Positions 46,186 to 52,912 of a DNA stretch of 64,000 nt are shown piece by piece. This DNA comes from Mucilaginibacter rigui. Lineage in GTDB: Bacteria > Bacteroidota > Bacteroidia > Sphingobacteriales > Sphingobacteriaceae. The notes under the pieces were generated by a model. The model saw only the letters and a list, made by a program, of their open reading frames with translations, was not told the origin of the DNA and made no database searches. Numbering within the stretch: position 1 is the stretch's first letter; every line of letters starts with the position of its first letter. The stretch lies in the NCBI RefSeq assembly GCF_014773275.1, contig NZ_JACWMW010000004.1:248001-312000 (forward strand), given 5' to 3'. A program made the translations under genes and the position numbers.

Positions 46186-47331
46186 TTAATTGTTTGATTT
46201 TAAAAACTGCTCAAGTTGTTCGCCATAAATATTTCTTCCTACAATATTACCCTGTTGATCAACCAGTATATTTGCCGGAATTTCTTTTAGATTGAGAAAC
46301 TTTGCAAGCGGCGAATTAGTAGCTTTAAGATCAGAGTACTGTGGCCATCTTATTTTATCTTCCCTGATCGCTTTTTTCCATAATGAAACACCATTGTCTA
46401 AAGAGAACCCAATAATTTTCAACCCTTTTTTTGCATACTCATTCTCTTTACCGCGTAGTTCAATGTTTATCAACCTGCACGGGCCGCACCAACTTGCCCA
46501 AAGTTCAATCAGTGTAAAACGCTGCCTGGTATAAAATTTTTTGTTAAGTTGTTCAACTTTCCCAAGGGTATCAACAACATTTATTGAGGGGATGGCTTTC
46601 TGCTCATCGGCAGCCAACTTTAAATCGGTGGGGTTATCCAGATTTTTTAACAGTTTTAGTTTTTCAAAAAGTTCCTTACCATAGATACTGCTTTTTATTT
46701 TAAAAGAGAGCTCATTGTATGATGCTATATAGTTTTTATACGAAAAATCAGGCGCGGCTGGTAGTAAATAAGCTGTAGCCGGGTTATCGGGCGCATCTTT
46801 TGCGAGCTTTGTATAAGCGTTTCTGATCAGGGAATCTATACCCGCTGCCTTTTTTTTATACGCTAAAGCAGATGTTTCATTTATAGCCGAATCAGCTTTG
46901 TTCAGGTAATGCGCTTTCTGTTGATAAAGAGCTACCTGGTTATTTACAAAATTGTGCCATGTGTTATGGATGCGGGAATTAGTTTGGATAGCTGTTTCAT
47001 ATACATACCGGCCCGGACTAATTTCTTTTAGAATAAGTTGAGTATTATACACACTGCTATCCAAAAAAAACTTCAGCCCTGAGCCTTTAAATTCGAGCAT
47101 CCCGGCATCGGGCTCAATAATTTCGCCTTTTATATAAAAGGTGTTGTTTTTAATTACCGAATGAAACGTTTTTTTTTGTTTGCTTACTGCCAAAAAAATG
47201 GTGTCTCCATTATTTAAAGCACTGGTAATACCCGGTAGATTTTTTACTTCACCCTTTATTTCAAAAACAACCTGTGCCTGTATCGCTGATGAAAACAGAA
47301 TAAATACTAAAATTAATTTAAGATACTTCAT
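46186..47331 (-). CDS. TlpA-like thioredoxin with DUF4369-like N terminus
   Basis: A 381-residue secreted protein. Signal peptide 1-20 (SSAIQAQ); DUF4369-like beta domain (about 22-115; FEIKGEVKNLPG); helical middle (120-250); TlpA thioredoxin domain (about 255-381) with C282-G-P-C285 in LIELWASWCGPCRLI and a complete C terminus. It is periplasmic or lipid-side and likely keeps thiols reduced or acts as a disulfide exchange partner. Located between peptide genes 1 and 2, immediately downstream of peptide 2 on the same strand, so probably dedicated to the Cys-rich peptides. Confidence 0.87.
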   Translation of the reverse strand: MKYLKLILVFILFSSAIQAQVVFEIKGEVKNLPGITSALNNGDTIFLAVSKQKKTFHSVIKNNTFYIKGEIIEPDAGMLEFKGSGLKFFLDSSVYNTQLILKEISPGRYVYETAIQTNSRIHNTWHNFVNNQVALYQQKAHYLNKADSAINETSALAYKKKAAGIDSLIRNAYTKLAKDAPDNPATAYLLPAAPDFSYKNYIASYNELSFKIKSSIYGKELFEKLKLLKNLDNPTDLKLAADEQKAIPSINVVDTLGKVEQLNKKFYTRQRFTLIELWASWCGPCRLINIELRGKENEYAKKGLKIIGFSLDNGVSLWKKAIREDKIRWPQYSDLKATNSPLAKFLNLKEIPANILVDQQGNIVGRNIYGEQLEQFLKSNN

Positions 47332-47386
47332 AGATTTAAATTGATAACTATTGCATGCTAACCAGCATACAATAGCTATTTAAAAT

Positions 47387-47659
47387 TTATTGTGGGGTAC
47401 TCGATGCGTAAGTAGATGAATAGGCAGAACATAATGGTGCCCCATCACAGGCTGCTTTACAAGAGGATGAACAATCACCCTCACTAGCAGATGCGCTTGC
47501 CGGCAGGGGGTAATCCACTTTTACATTTTGTGCACCAGTTAATGTACACGAACATGATTTAGTGCCCGTTCCTCCTCCACAATTTGGATCGCCCGGCATA
47601 CATAATCCTCCTAATACATTTTTCATCTCAGCTCTGCTGAGTTTGTTAAATTTTGACAT
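47387..47659 (-). CDS. GG-leader Cys-rich secreted peptide 2
   Basis: A 90-residue precursor with leader MSKFNKLSRAEMKNVLGG and a 72-residue core containing eight Cys (LCMPGDPNC, KSCSC, GDCSSSCKAAC, PLC) and an Ala/Ser-rich C terminus. The longer reading to 47722 only adds residues from the conserved upstream element and is rejected, because all three paralogs share the MSKF start. The leader DNA is almost identical to peptide 3, while the core is unrelated. Upstream lies RNA element copy 2; a TlpA gene follows after 55 bases. Confidence 0.8.
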   Translation of the reverse strand: MSKFNKLSRAEMKNVLGGLCMPGDPNCGGGTGTKSCSCTLTGAQNVKVDYPLPASASASEGDCSSSCKAACDGAPLCSAYSSTYASSTPQ

Positions 47660-47689
47660 AAAAACAACGTTGTAATTTAGTTTTTCTTT

Positions 47690-47819
47690 GCCGTAACCAC
47701 GCCCCGGCAAATTTGGCTGCATGTATTTTTAAAGTGCATGCTTCTTTACTTTCGCGAGAAGTTTCTTTTATTGCTGTACCCTCAGGTATTTAATATATCA
47801 TTACAGGCAGGGCGTGGTT
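47690..47819 (-). ncRNA. Candidate structured RNA leader, copy 2
   Basis: Same architecture as copy 1: ACCACGCCC at 47811-47819 and GGGCGTGGT at 47696-47704 (minus-strand sense) can pair, enclosing GCATG...CATGC and CTTCTCGCGAAAG stems; GCCG...CGGC brackets the 3' strand. In this copy ACCACGC can also pair with an upstream GCGTGGTTT (hairpin at 47812-47833), giving two mutually exclusive folds, as in attenuators. It lies 31 bases before the peptide 2 start. Confidence 0.5.
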
Positions 47820-47943
47820 TTTATAAACCACGCTGTATCCTTTAAAAAATTCATTAATGTATTGCTGAACAATATTTGCCCGGCAGGTGTGGCCGGTGTT
47901 AAAGTGCCGAACGGGCACCAGGGAGTTTGCAAAAAGTTGACAT
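47770..47943 (-). pseudogene. Relic of a VKOR-type gene (copy A)
   Basis: At 47943 an ATG opens MSTFCKLPGARSAL then stop, matching the start of the intact protein (MSIFYKRPNADAVL) at M, S, F, K, P, A and L. Upstream sequence is collinear with the intact gene's promoter region. At 47770-47796, 24 of 27 bases match the 3' end of the intact VKOR gene (44271-44297). The 1.5 kb in between is gone. A decayed, internally deleted copy. Confidence 0.7.
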
Positions 47944-48008
47944 AGGCTGTTGCTTGGTTCAATAAACTTATTTATTTAAAAGCAACAAACCAATAAGTAT
48001 TTTAAAAT

Positions 48009-48024
48009 CACGTAGTTTTACGTG
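48009..48024. promoter_or_regulatory. Palindrome CACGTA-N4-TACGTG, copy 2
   Basis: Identical to the copy at 45925-45940, at the same distance from the start codon of the VKOR relic. It may now serve transcription of peptide 2. Confidence 0.5.
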
Positions 48025-48028
48025 GTTT

Positions 48029-48168
48029 TAAGCGAGATGTATAAATGGTTGTTATTTTTAACAAAATATATTTAATCTATGATTATAAAATATAATATTT
48101 AGGGAAATGTCATAAGGTTGCCGGTAATTAAAAGCAGTAGCGCCCGGATTGTCATGCCTTGAAAAAAC
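48029..48168. other. Intergenic remainder before TlpA relic 2
   Basis: AT-rich sequence between the long repeat and the TlpA relic. I see no gene in it. Together with the repeat it makes a 613-base gap between peptide 2 and the next TlpA gene. Confidence 0.5.
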
Positions 48169-48252
48169 CTATTTTACACTCTTTAGCATTTTTTCCAAGC
48201 CATTTAAATCAACATTGCGCCCAATGAGTTCGCCTTTAAGTAATAAATGCGT
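48169..48252 (-). pseudogene. C-terminal relic of a TlpA-like gene (2)
   Basis: 27 codons read THLLLKGELIGRNVDLNGLE then KMLKSVK and a stop. They match relic 1 (LIGRNVxLxxLExMLK) better than either intact TlpA C terminus, so both relics descend from one lost gene type. It lies 20 bases after the intact TlpA gene's stop codon. Confidence 0.68.
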
Positions 48253-48272
48253 CTATCAAGGTCTTGCTTAGT

Positions 48273-49781
48273 TTATTTTAATAATGAAGCTATCATCAAC
48301 TCCAACGTACGGCGGTTGCTATTATTGATACGAAAATTTCTGAAAACAATCTTTCCATCTTTATCTATCAGGAAATTTTCAGGCTCACTCTGCACATTGT
48401 AGTATTTAGCAGCAAAGTCTGTACTGCCGCGTAATGGGATGAAGGAATATTTATTGTTTTTCATAAAAGGCATCACATAAGCATCTTGACCGGGAAATAC
48501 ATTTATACCTAAGTACGAGACATTTTCGCCTTTGAATTTATCAATCACAACCTGGAAATGCGGAAACTCCTCCTTACAGGGCCCACAACCAGGAAACCAA
48601 AAAGTCAGCAATACTACTTTCCCTTTCAGGTTGTTCAAATTTAACTTGCTGTTACTGGTATAAAGGCCCAACTCAAATGGATAAGCAGGAACTGCTATAT
48701 TATTCCTAATATTCTGAATATCTTTATCCACTTGCTTTTTATCCTTTCCAATTTTCTTTCCATACAATTCAAGAGCCGCATAAAGCTCGTCAGTAGGTAA
48801 TTTTGCAAATTTTACAGCCAGGGTGTCATATGCAGTTTTAACGTAACCGGCTTTTTCCAACAGATGAGCTTTCTTTAACGCAATAAAATCATCAATGTAA
48901 TTAAACTTTGGAAGTTTTACTTGTTTAAGTTCCGTAAGGGCATCTTTGTAGTTTTGATTTTGCTCTGATTTATTAATCATTATTAATGATTCTGCCACTT
49001 GTTTTCTAATCTTCCAATCCTGGCTATCCCCCATCTCGTTTATTAAAGCTATAGCCTTTTCAGGTTTAGTTTGCAGATAAATATCGGCTAATGCTATCAT
49101 CCCCGACGATGACCAGTCAAATTTTTGAGGCGGATATAATTTGCGGAGATCTTCGAAATATTGTGTTCTTTCATCAAGATCAGTGGCATCTTCCCCCAAC
49201 CAATATAAAGCCTGGGCACCACGTTCATTTTCCGGGAAGCGTTTAACAAACTCAAAGACTTTCTGTTTATATTTTGAGGGATCGCTATCCTTAAAAGACG
49301 TAAGATAACCATACGCATAAAGGGCATTTGAAGAATCGGCGAGAGCGGCTTTTTTCATATATTCATTTGACAGATCGTTTTGTCCCCTCATGCCGGCATC
49401 CGCCGAAAGCATAAACCATACTTTAGCGTTTTTGGGTTCCATTGCGGCTGCCTTTAGCAAATACTCTTTTGCTTGCGGCATTTCGGCTCTATAATATACT
49501 GTACCAAAGGCCAACGGAATATTTATATTTTCTGGATATTTTTTTATCCATACTTTGTATTGGGATATAAGAAGAGGGTTATTTAATCCCATTGCGTATA
49601 TATAGGCTTTGTATGCGCTCTGACTATTCGGATCGGCCTCAACCGCTGTTTGGGCTTTTTTAATTTCTTCAGGGGATGCTGGCCCAGTTCGGACAGGTGC
49701 TTGGGCAAAAACCAACCCGGAAGAACATAGTGTAATTAATAAAACTACATATACCACATATTTCAATTTATTATTCATCAT
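48273..49781 (-). CDS. TlpA-like thioredoxin with helical-repeat N terminus
   Basis: A 502-residue secreted protein. Signal peptide about 1-27 (CSSGLVFAQ); TPR-like helical region (about 35-345; YLLKAAAMEPKNAKVWFMLSADAGM, ALYAYGYLTSF); TlpA thioredoxin domain (about 365-502) with CGPC near 397-400 in LTFWFPGCGPCKEEFPHF and the cis-Pro loop SEPENFLIDKDGKIV. It lies downstream of peptide 3 on the same strand and, like the TlpA at 46186, probably handles disulfides of exported peptides. The double ATG gives an alternative start one codon in. Confidence 0.87.
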   Translation of the reverse strand: MMNNKLKYVVYVVLLITLCSSGLVFAQAPVRTGPASPEEIKKAQTAVEADPNSQSAYKAYIYAMGLNNPLLISQYKVWIKKYPENINIPLAFGTVYYRAEMPQAKEYLLKAAAMEPKNAKVWFMLSADAGMRGQNDLSNEYMKKAALADSSNALYAYGYLTSFKDSDPSKYKQKVFEFVKRFPENERGAQALYWLGEDATDLDERTQYFEDLRKLYPPQKFDWSSSGMIALADIYLQTKPEKAIALINEMGDSQDWKIRKQVAESLIMINKSEQNQNYKDALTELKQVKLPKFNYIDDFIALKKAHLLEKAGYVKTAYDTLAVKFAKLPTDELYAALELYGKKIGKDKKQVDKDIQNIRNNIAVPAYPFELGLYTSNSKLNLNNLKGKVVLLTFWFPGCGPCKEEFPHFQVVIDKFKGENVSYLGINVFPGQDAYVMPFMKNNKYSFIPLRGSTDFAAKYYNVQSEPENFLIDKDGKIVFRNFRINNSNRRTLELMIASLLK

Positions 49782-49817
49782 TACGTTTGATTACAATCAT
49801 AAAAACAGAAACTTTAA

Positions 49818-49856
49818 TAAACAAGGCTGGCTGTTTAAGCCAGCCTTGTTTATTTT
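49818..49856 (-). terminator. Terminator after GG-leader peptide gene 3
   Basis: Perfect arms aaacaaggctggct and agccagccttgttt around gttta immediately downstream of the peptide stop, so transcription of the TlpA gene beyond it would depend on readthrough or its own promoter. Confidence 0.85.
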
Positions 49857-50071
49857 TATGCACAATAATTATAATAAAAATTGGCATCTTTTGGACACTT
49901 CTTCGAATAACAACTTTTTCCAACCGCACAGGTTCCTAAGGTTCCCCCACATTCATTATCAGGGCAATCCTCACCTCCGCCGCCATCACCTGGTTCAATA
50001 GGCCCACCACCATAAGTTCCACCTAAAACATCTCTCATCTCAGCTCTGCTGAGTTTGTTAAATTTAGACAT
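49856..50071 (-). CDS. GG-leader Cys-rich secreted peptide 3
   Basis: A 71-residue precursor with leader MSKFNKLSRAEMRDVLGG and a 53-residue core: a Gly/Pro/acidic stretch (TYGGGPIEPGDGGGGED) then six Cys (EDC, NEC, GTC, KSC, KKC, YC) ending NYCA. The C-terminal Cys-Ala end and even Cys count suit a compact disulfide fold. Upstream are RNA element copy 3 and a VKOR relic; a strong terminator follows. Confidence 0.82.
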   Translation of the reverse strand: MSKFNKLSRAEMRDVLGGTYGGGPIEPGDGGGGEDCPDNECGGTLGTCAVGKSCYSKKCPKDANFYYNYCA

Positions 50072-50099
50072 AAATAAAGTTTATAATTTAGTTTTCTTT

Positions 50100-50229
50100 G
50101 CCGTAACCACGCCTCGGCAATTTTGGCTGCATGTTTTTTAAAGTCCATGCTTCTTTACTTTCGCGAGAAGTTTCTTTTATTGCTGTACCCTCAGGTATTT
50201 AATATATCATTACAGGCAGGGCGTGGTTT
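50100..50229 (-). ncRNA. Candidate structured RNA leader, copy 3
   Basis: As copy 2, with GGCGTGG in place of GGGCGTGG (cctcgg change), which keeps seven pairs with CCACGCC, and GCATG...CATGC retained although the inner stem base differs (gtcc instead of gtgc). The competing GCGTGGTTT/AAACCACGC hairpin is also kept. Located 29 bases before the peptide 3 start. Confidence 0.5.
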
Positions 50230-50352
50230 TTATAAACCACGCTGTATCCTTTAAAAAATTCATTAATGTATTGCTGAACAATATTTGCCCGGCAGGTGTG
50301 GCCGGTGCTAAAGTGCCGAACGGGCACCAGGGAGTTTGCAAAAAGTTGACAT
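50180..50352 (-). pseudogene. Relic of a VKOR-type gene (copy B)
   Basis: ATG at 50352 opens the same short MSTFCKLPGARSAL frame, closed here by TAG instead of TAA, and the 27-base match to the VKOR 3' end is kept at about 50180-50206. Same deletion structure as copy A, so the deletion preceded the duplication. Confidence 0.68.
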
Positions 50353-50417
50353 AGGCTGTTGCTTGGTTCAATAAACTTATTTATTTAAAAGCAACAAACC
50401 AATAAATATTTTAAAAT

Positions 50418-50433
50418 CACGTAGTTTTACGTG
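50418..50433. promoter_or_regulatory. Palindrome CACGTA-N4-TACGTG, copy 3
   Basis: Third identical copy, at the right end of the long repeat. Confidence 0.5.
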
Positions 50434-50504
50434 GTTTTTGAGGGGTGAATTACGGAGTTGTTAATTTAAAAGAATTCTTATTTTGCCCTTGTGTTAAAAA
50501 TAAA

Positions 50505-50532
50505 AAAGCCCCGCGATATGCAGGGCTTTTAG
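50505..50532 (-). terminator. Terminator of the 119-residue protein gene
   Basis: Arms aaaagccc and gggctttt around an 11-base loop, 22 bases after the stop codon of the gene at 50554-50913. Flanked by A- and T-rich runs. Confidence 0.7.
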
Positions 50533-50553
50533 CAAGTATTTGTTTGCGGGTAA

Positions 50554-50913
50554 CTACTTATCGCGTTTAACAACAAAGTGCGAGCTGCTGCCGCCAAAAT
50601 CAATATCCATAGCGCACGAGTCGGCATAGGCTTTGCCCTTGTGCGGGTAATCGGTACCTGATACGTTTACGCTGAACGAAAACTCATCACCTTTAATTTT
50701 ACCGTTGTCAATGGGTACTTCGCCCATTTGCGATACTGCTGTACCGGTAAGTTTTTCGCCATCAACCTTAAAGGTGTAAGCTACATCAATGGCGTTACCA
50801 TCAGGGGTGGTAATGGCACCTTTCCATTTACCATTTAAATCGGCAAAAACAGCTGCCATACATATCATAAAGCAGCAGGATAACAGAGCTGTTGTAAAAA
50901 TCTTTCTTTTCAT
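50554..50913 (-). CDS. Small secreted beta-rich protein
   Basis: A 119-residue exported protein: signal peptide about 1-24 (CMAAVFAD) and a beta-sandwich-like body (LNGKWKGAITTPDGNAIDVAYTFKVDGEKLTGT) of a type common in Bacteroidota and sometimes auto-annotated as glycoside hydrolase without catalytic evidence. I see no catalytic residues. Probably a lipocalin-like or ligand-binding fold; function unknown. Confidence 0.8.
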   Translation of the reverse strand: MKRKIFTTALLSCCFMICMAAVFADLNGKWKGAITTPDGNAIDVAYTFKVDGEKLTGTAVSQMGEVPIDNGKIKGDEFSFSVNVSGTDYPHKGKAYADSCAMDIDFGGSSSHFVVKRDK

Positions 50914-50987
50914 ATTGGGTTTAATTTTGTAATTACTAAATGTAAATATTATTATTAAAAAAATGAAGCCCTATAAATTTAACTTCT

Positions 50988-51025
50988 CGCCATTGCCAAA
51001 AAGCAATGGCGATTTTGTTTCTTTG
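50988..51025 (+). promoter_or_regulatory. Hairpin and candidate promoter of the kinase-dehydrogenase pair
   Basis: A perfect inverted repeat cgccattgc-caaaaa-gcaatggcg (50988-51011) overlaps the expected -33 region of a promoter whose -7 element would be TTTCTTTG (51018-51025), the same form as at acpP. A repressor site is possible. Confidence 0.4.
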
Positions 51026-51045
51026 TAGCCCTCAAAATTTATAGC

Positions 51046-52044
51046 ATGCAAAATTTCCCTGTTATTAGTTCAATTCTTTCTGCAACACCCGTTGGTTTAT
51101 TTTTGCAGGATAAGTATCAGTTTAGCGTTAATGCAACCTGTAAGCTGCTAAAAACCGGCATTAACCATAGTTATTTAATAACTGATGGGGCTAGTAATTT
51201 TGTGTTCAGGCTTTATAGCTTAAACTGGCGCAACCAAACAGAAATAAGGGAAGAGATAAAGCTGTTGAATTTGCTGCGTGATAACAACATCCCGGTATCA
51301 TATCCCCTAAAAGATGCTGCCGGGGATTATATACAAACCTTAAATGCGCCCGAGGGAAACCGTTATGGCGTACTATTTTCATCCGAAGGCGAAAAGCAGC
51401 TTAACTTTTCTACAGATCTGCATCACAAAATTGGCGAAACCATGGCCCGTATTCACCATGTTACGCACAATTTGCAATTGCAGCGGGTAACTTATACTCC
51501 GCAGGTTTTATTGAAGGATTCGTTTGAGCGGTTAAAACAATTTCTGCCCGCTGATACTGACGAAATGCAATGGATGGCAGCAACACAAAAATATTTATTG
51601 GATGAATTGGCGATGGCCGATGCCGGTAAATTAAGGCAGGGTGTAGTACATATGGATATCTGGTTCGATAATCTGAACATCACTGAAGATGGCGAGGTCA
51701 CCATATTCGATTTTGATTTTTGCGGCAACGGTTGGCTGTGTTTGGACCTGGCTTATTACATTTTGCAACTGCACAGCACCGAAAAAGTTGAAGCCGAACG
51801 CGATGAAAAGTTAAAAAGCTTTTTGGCAGGATACGAGTCTATCGCAAAAATAAGCGACGAAGAAAAGCGACTGTTACCTATGCTTGGCGTAAGTATGTAT
51901 TTCTTTTACCTGGGGATAAAATGCCAAAGGTTTGATAATTGGGCGAACGTGTTTTTGAACGCGACATATTTGAAACGGTTTATTAATCTGCTGGTAAAAA
52001 AATACTTTGACGAAAACGTTGTTAAGGCTATAAACGTTAACTAG
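51046..52044 (+). CDS. Phosphotransferase (APH/choline kinase-like)
   Basis: A 332-residue cytosolic kinase-fold protein of the aminoglycoside phosphotransferase superfamily. The catalytic loop HMDIWFDNLNI and metal-binding DFDFCGNGW are intact; N-terminal lobe about 25-100 (GINHSYLITDGASNFVFRLYS). Such proteins phosphorylate small alcohols or amino sugars, for example choline or homoserine; resistance function cannot be inferred. It precedes the dehydrogenase gene by 3 bases and may share its pathway. Confidence 0.88.
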   Translation: MQNFPVISSILSATPVGLFLQDKYQFSVNATCKLLKTGINHSYLITDGASNFVFRLYSLNWRNQTEIREEIKLLNLLRDNNIPVSYPLKDAAGDYIQTLNAPEGNRYGVLFSSEGEKQLNFSTDLHHKIGETMARIHHVTHNLQLQRVTYTPQVLLKDSFERLKQFLPADTDEMQWMAATQKYLLDELAMADAGKLRQGVVHMDIWFDNLNITEDGEVTIFDFDFCGNGWLCLDLAYYILQLHSTEKVEAERDEKLKSFLAGYESIAKISDEEKRLLPMLGVSMYFFYLGIKCQRFDNWANVFLNATYLKRFINLLVKKYFDENVVKAINVN

Positions 52045-52047
52045 ATC

Positions 52048-52911
52048 ATGACAAACACAACAAAAATAGGCTGGATAGGCCTTGGCTTAATGGGGAACCC
52101 TATGTCGCAGCAATTGTTAAAGGCGGGTTACCCGGTAACGGTTTATAATCGCCACAAGGATAAAGAAGCTGAGTTGAAAGAGCAGGGCGCCACTACAGCA
52201 TCAACCCCAAAAGAACTGATTGAGAAAACCGATGTGGTGATCATTATGGTTACCGACGATAAGGCCATCCGCGAGATATTTGAGGGCGGGAATGGTTTGC
52301 TCAAGGCGGATGTAAGTAATAAGGTTATTATCAATATGAGCACGGTATCGCCGGCTATCAGTAAGGAGATGGCAGCGCTTTGTACATCAAAAAGCCTGCA
52401 ATACCTGGATGCCCCGGTATCGGGCAGTGTTAAACAAGCCGAAACCGCCCAACTGGTTATTATGGCCGGTGGCGATACTGATGCGTTTGAACGGGTAAAA
52501 CCTATACTTGAAAAGATAGGTAAACTGGTTATGAACGTTGGTGCTATTGGTTCAGGTAATGCTGCAAAACTGGCTATAAATACTTTACTAAGCTTTTACA
52601 CACAAGGCCTGGCCGAAGCACTTATCCTGGCAAAAAATAACGGTATTGAGCCGGAGGTTTTATTGAACCTTTTAAGTAACGCCGCCATTGCCAACCCATA
52701 CACTAAACTAAAGGGTGATGCTATTGTAAATGATAACTTTAAAGCAGCGTTCAGCCTTAAAAATATTGTGAAGGACCTTAAGCTCTCGCGGGATATAGGA
52801 TTGACAACGCCATTGGGTGAAGCCGCATTAAAAACGTTTGAAGCTGCCGTTCCCAAACATGGCGATGAAGACCTGATCGCTATCTATAAATATCTGGATA
52901 AAGGGGAGTAG
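52048..52911 (+). CDS. NAD(P)-dependent beta-hydroxyacid dehydrogenase
   Basis: A 287-residue enzyme of the 3-hydroxyisobutyrate/tartronate semialdehyde reductase family. Rossmann motif GLGLMGNPMSQQLLKAG, substrate-binding DAPVSGSVKQAE, and catalytic Lys about 172 in GSGNAAKLAINTLL are intact. It oxidises a beta-hydroxyacid or reduces the semialdehyde; exact substrate unclear. Translationally linked to the upstream kinase gene (3-base gap). Confidence 0.92.
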   Translation: MTNTTKIGWIGLGLMGNPMSQQLLKAGYPVTVYNRHKDKEAELKEQGATTASTPKELIEKTDVVIIMVTDDKAIREIFEGGNGLLKADVSNKVIINMSTVSPAISKEMAALCTSKSLQYLDAPVSGSVKQAETAQLVIMAGGDTDAFERVKPILEKIGKLVMNVGAIGSGNAAKLAINTLLSFYTQGLAEALILAKNNGIEPEVLLNLLSNAAIANPYTKLKGDAIVNDNFKAAFSLKNIVKDLKLSRDIGLTTPLGEAALKTFEAAVPKHGDEDLIAIYKYLDKGE

Positions 52912-52912
52912 G

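Larger units (their letters stand above)
47624..48028. repeat. Long direct repeat, copy A (leader + 5' region + VKOR relic)
   Basis: About 405 bp nearly identical to 50036-50437 with only scattered substitutions (for example ccccgg/cctcgg, gtgtta/gtgcta, taagta/taaata). It covers the leader codons of peptide 2, the structured RNA element, the relic of a VKOR-type gene and the CACGTA palindrome. Divergence begins precisely in the peptide core on one side and beyond the palindrome on the other. Confidence 0.9.
50036..50437. repeat. Long direct repeat, copy B
   Basis: Partner of 47624-48028 (see there). It covers the peptide 3 leader codons, RNA element, VKOR relic and palindrome. The near identity compared with unrelated cores shows a recent duplication or gene conversion limited to the leader and upstream region. 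Confidence 0.9.

Noticed and set aside
47660-47722. N-terminal extension of GG-peptide 2 (21 codons)
   Set aside because: The extension falls into the non-coding RNA element; the other two paralogs have no such frame and all share MSKF at the start.
43839-50071. Lanthipeptide or radical-SAM RiPP cluster
   Set aside because: No LanB/LanC/LanM, radical SAM or YcaO gene is present; neighbours are only redox proteins, so disulfide-bonded peptides fit better.
47690-50229. CRISPR array
   Set aside because: The repeats are only two to three long blocks with genes between, not short regular repeat-spacer units; no cas genes.
51046-52044. Aminoglycoside resistance kinase
   Set aside because: Only the general APH fold is visible and the neighbour is a metabolic dehydrogenase; nothing supports a resistance role.
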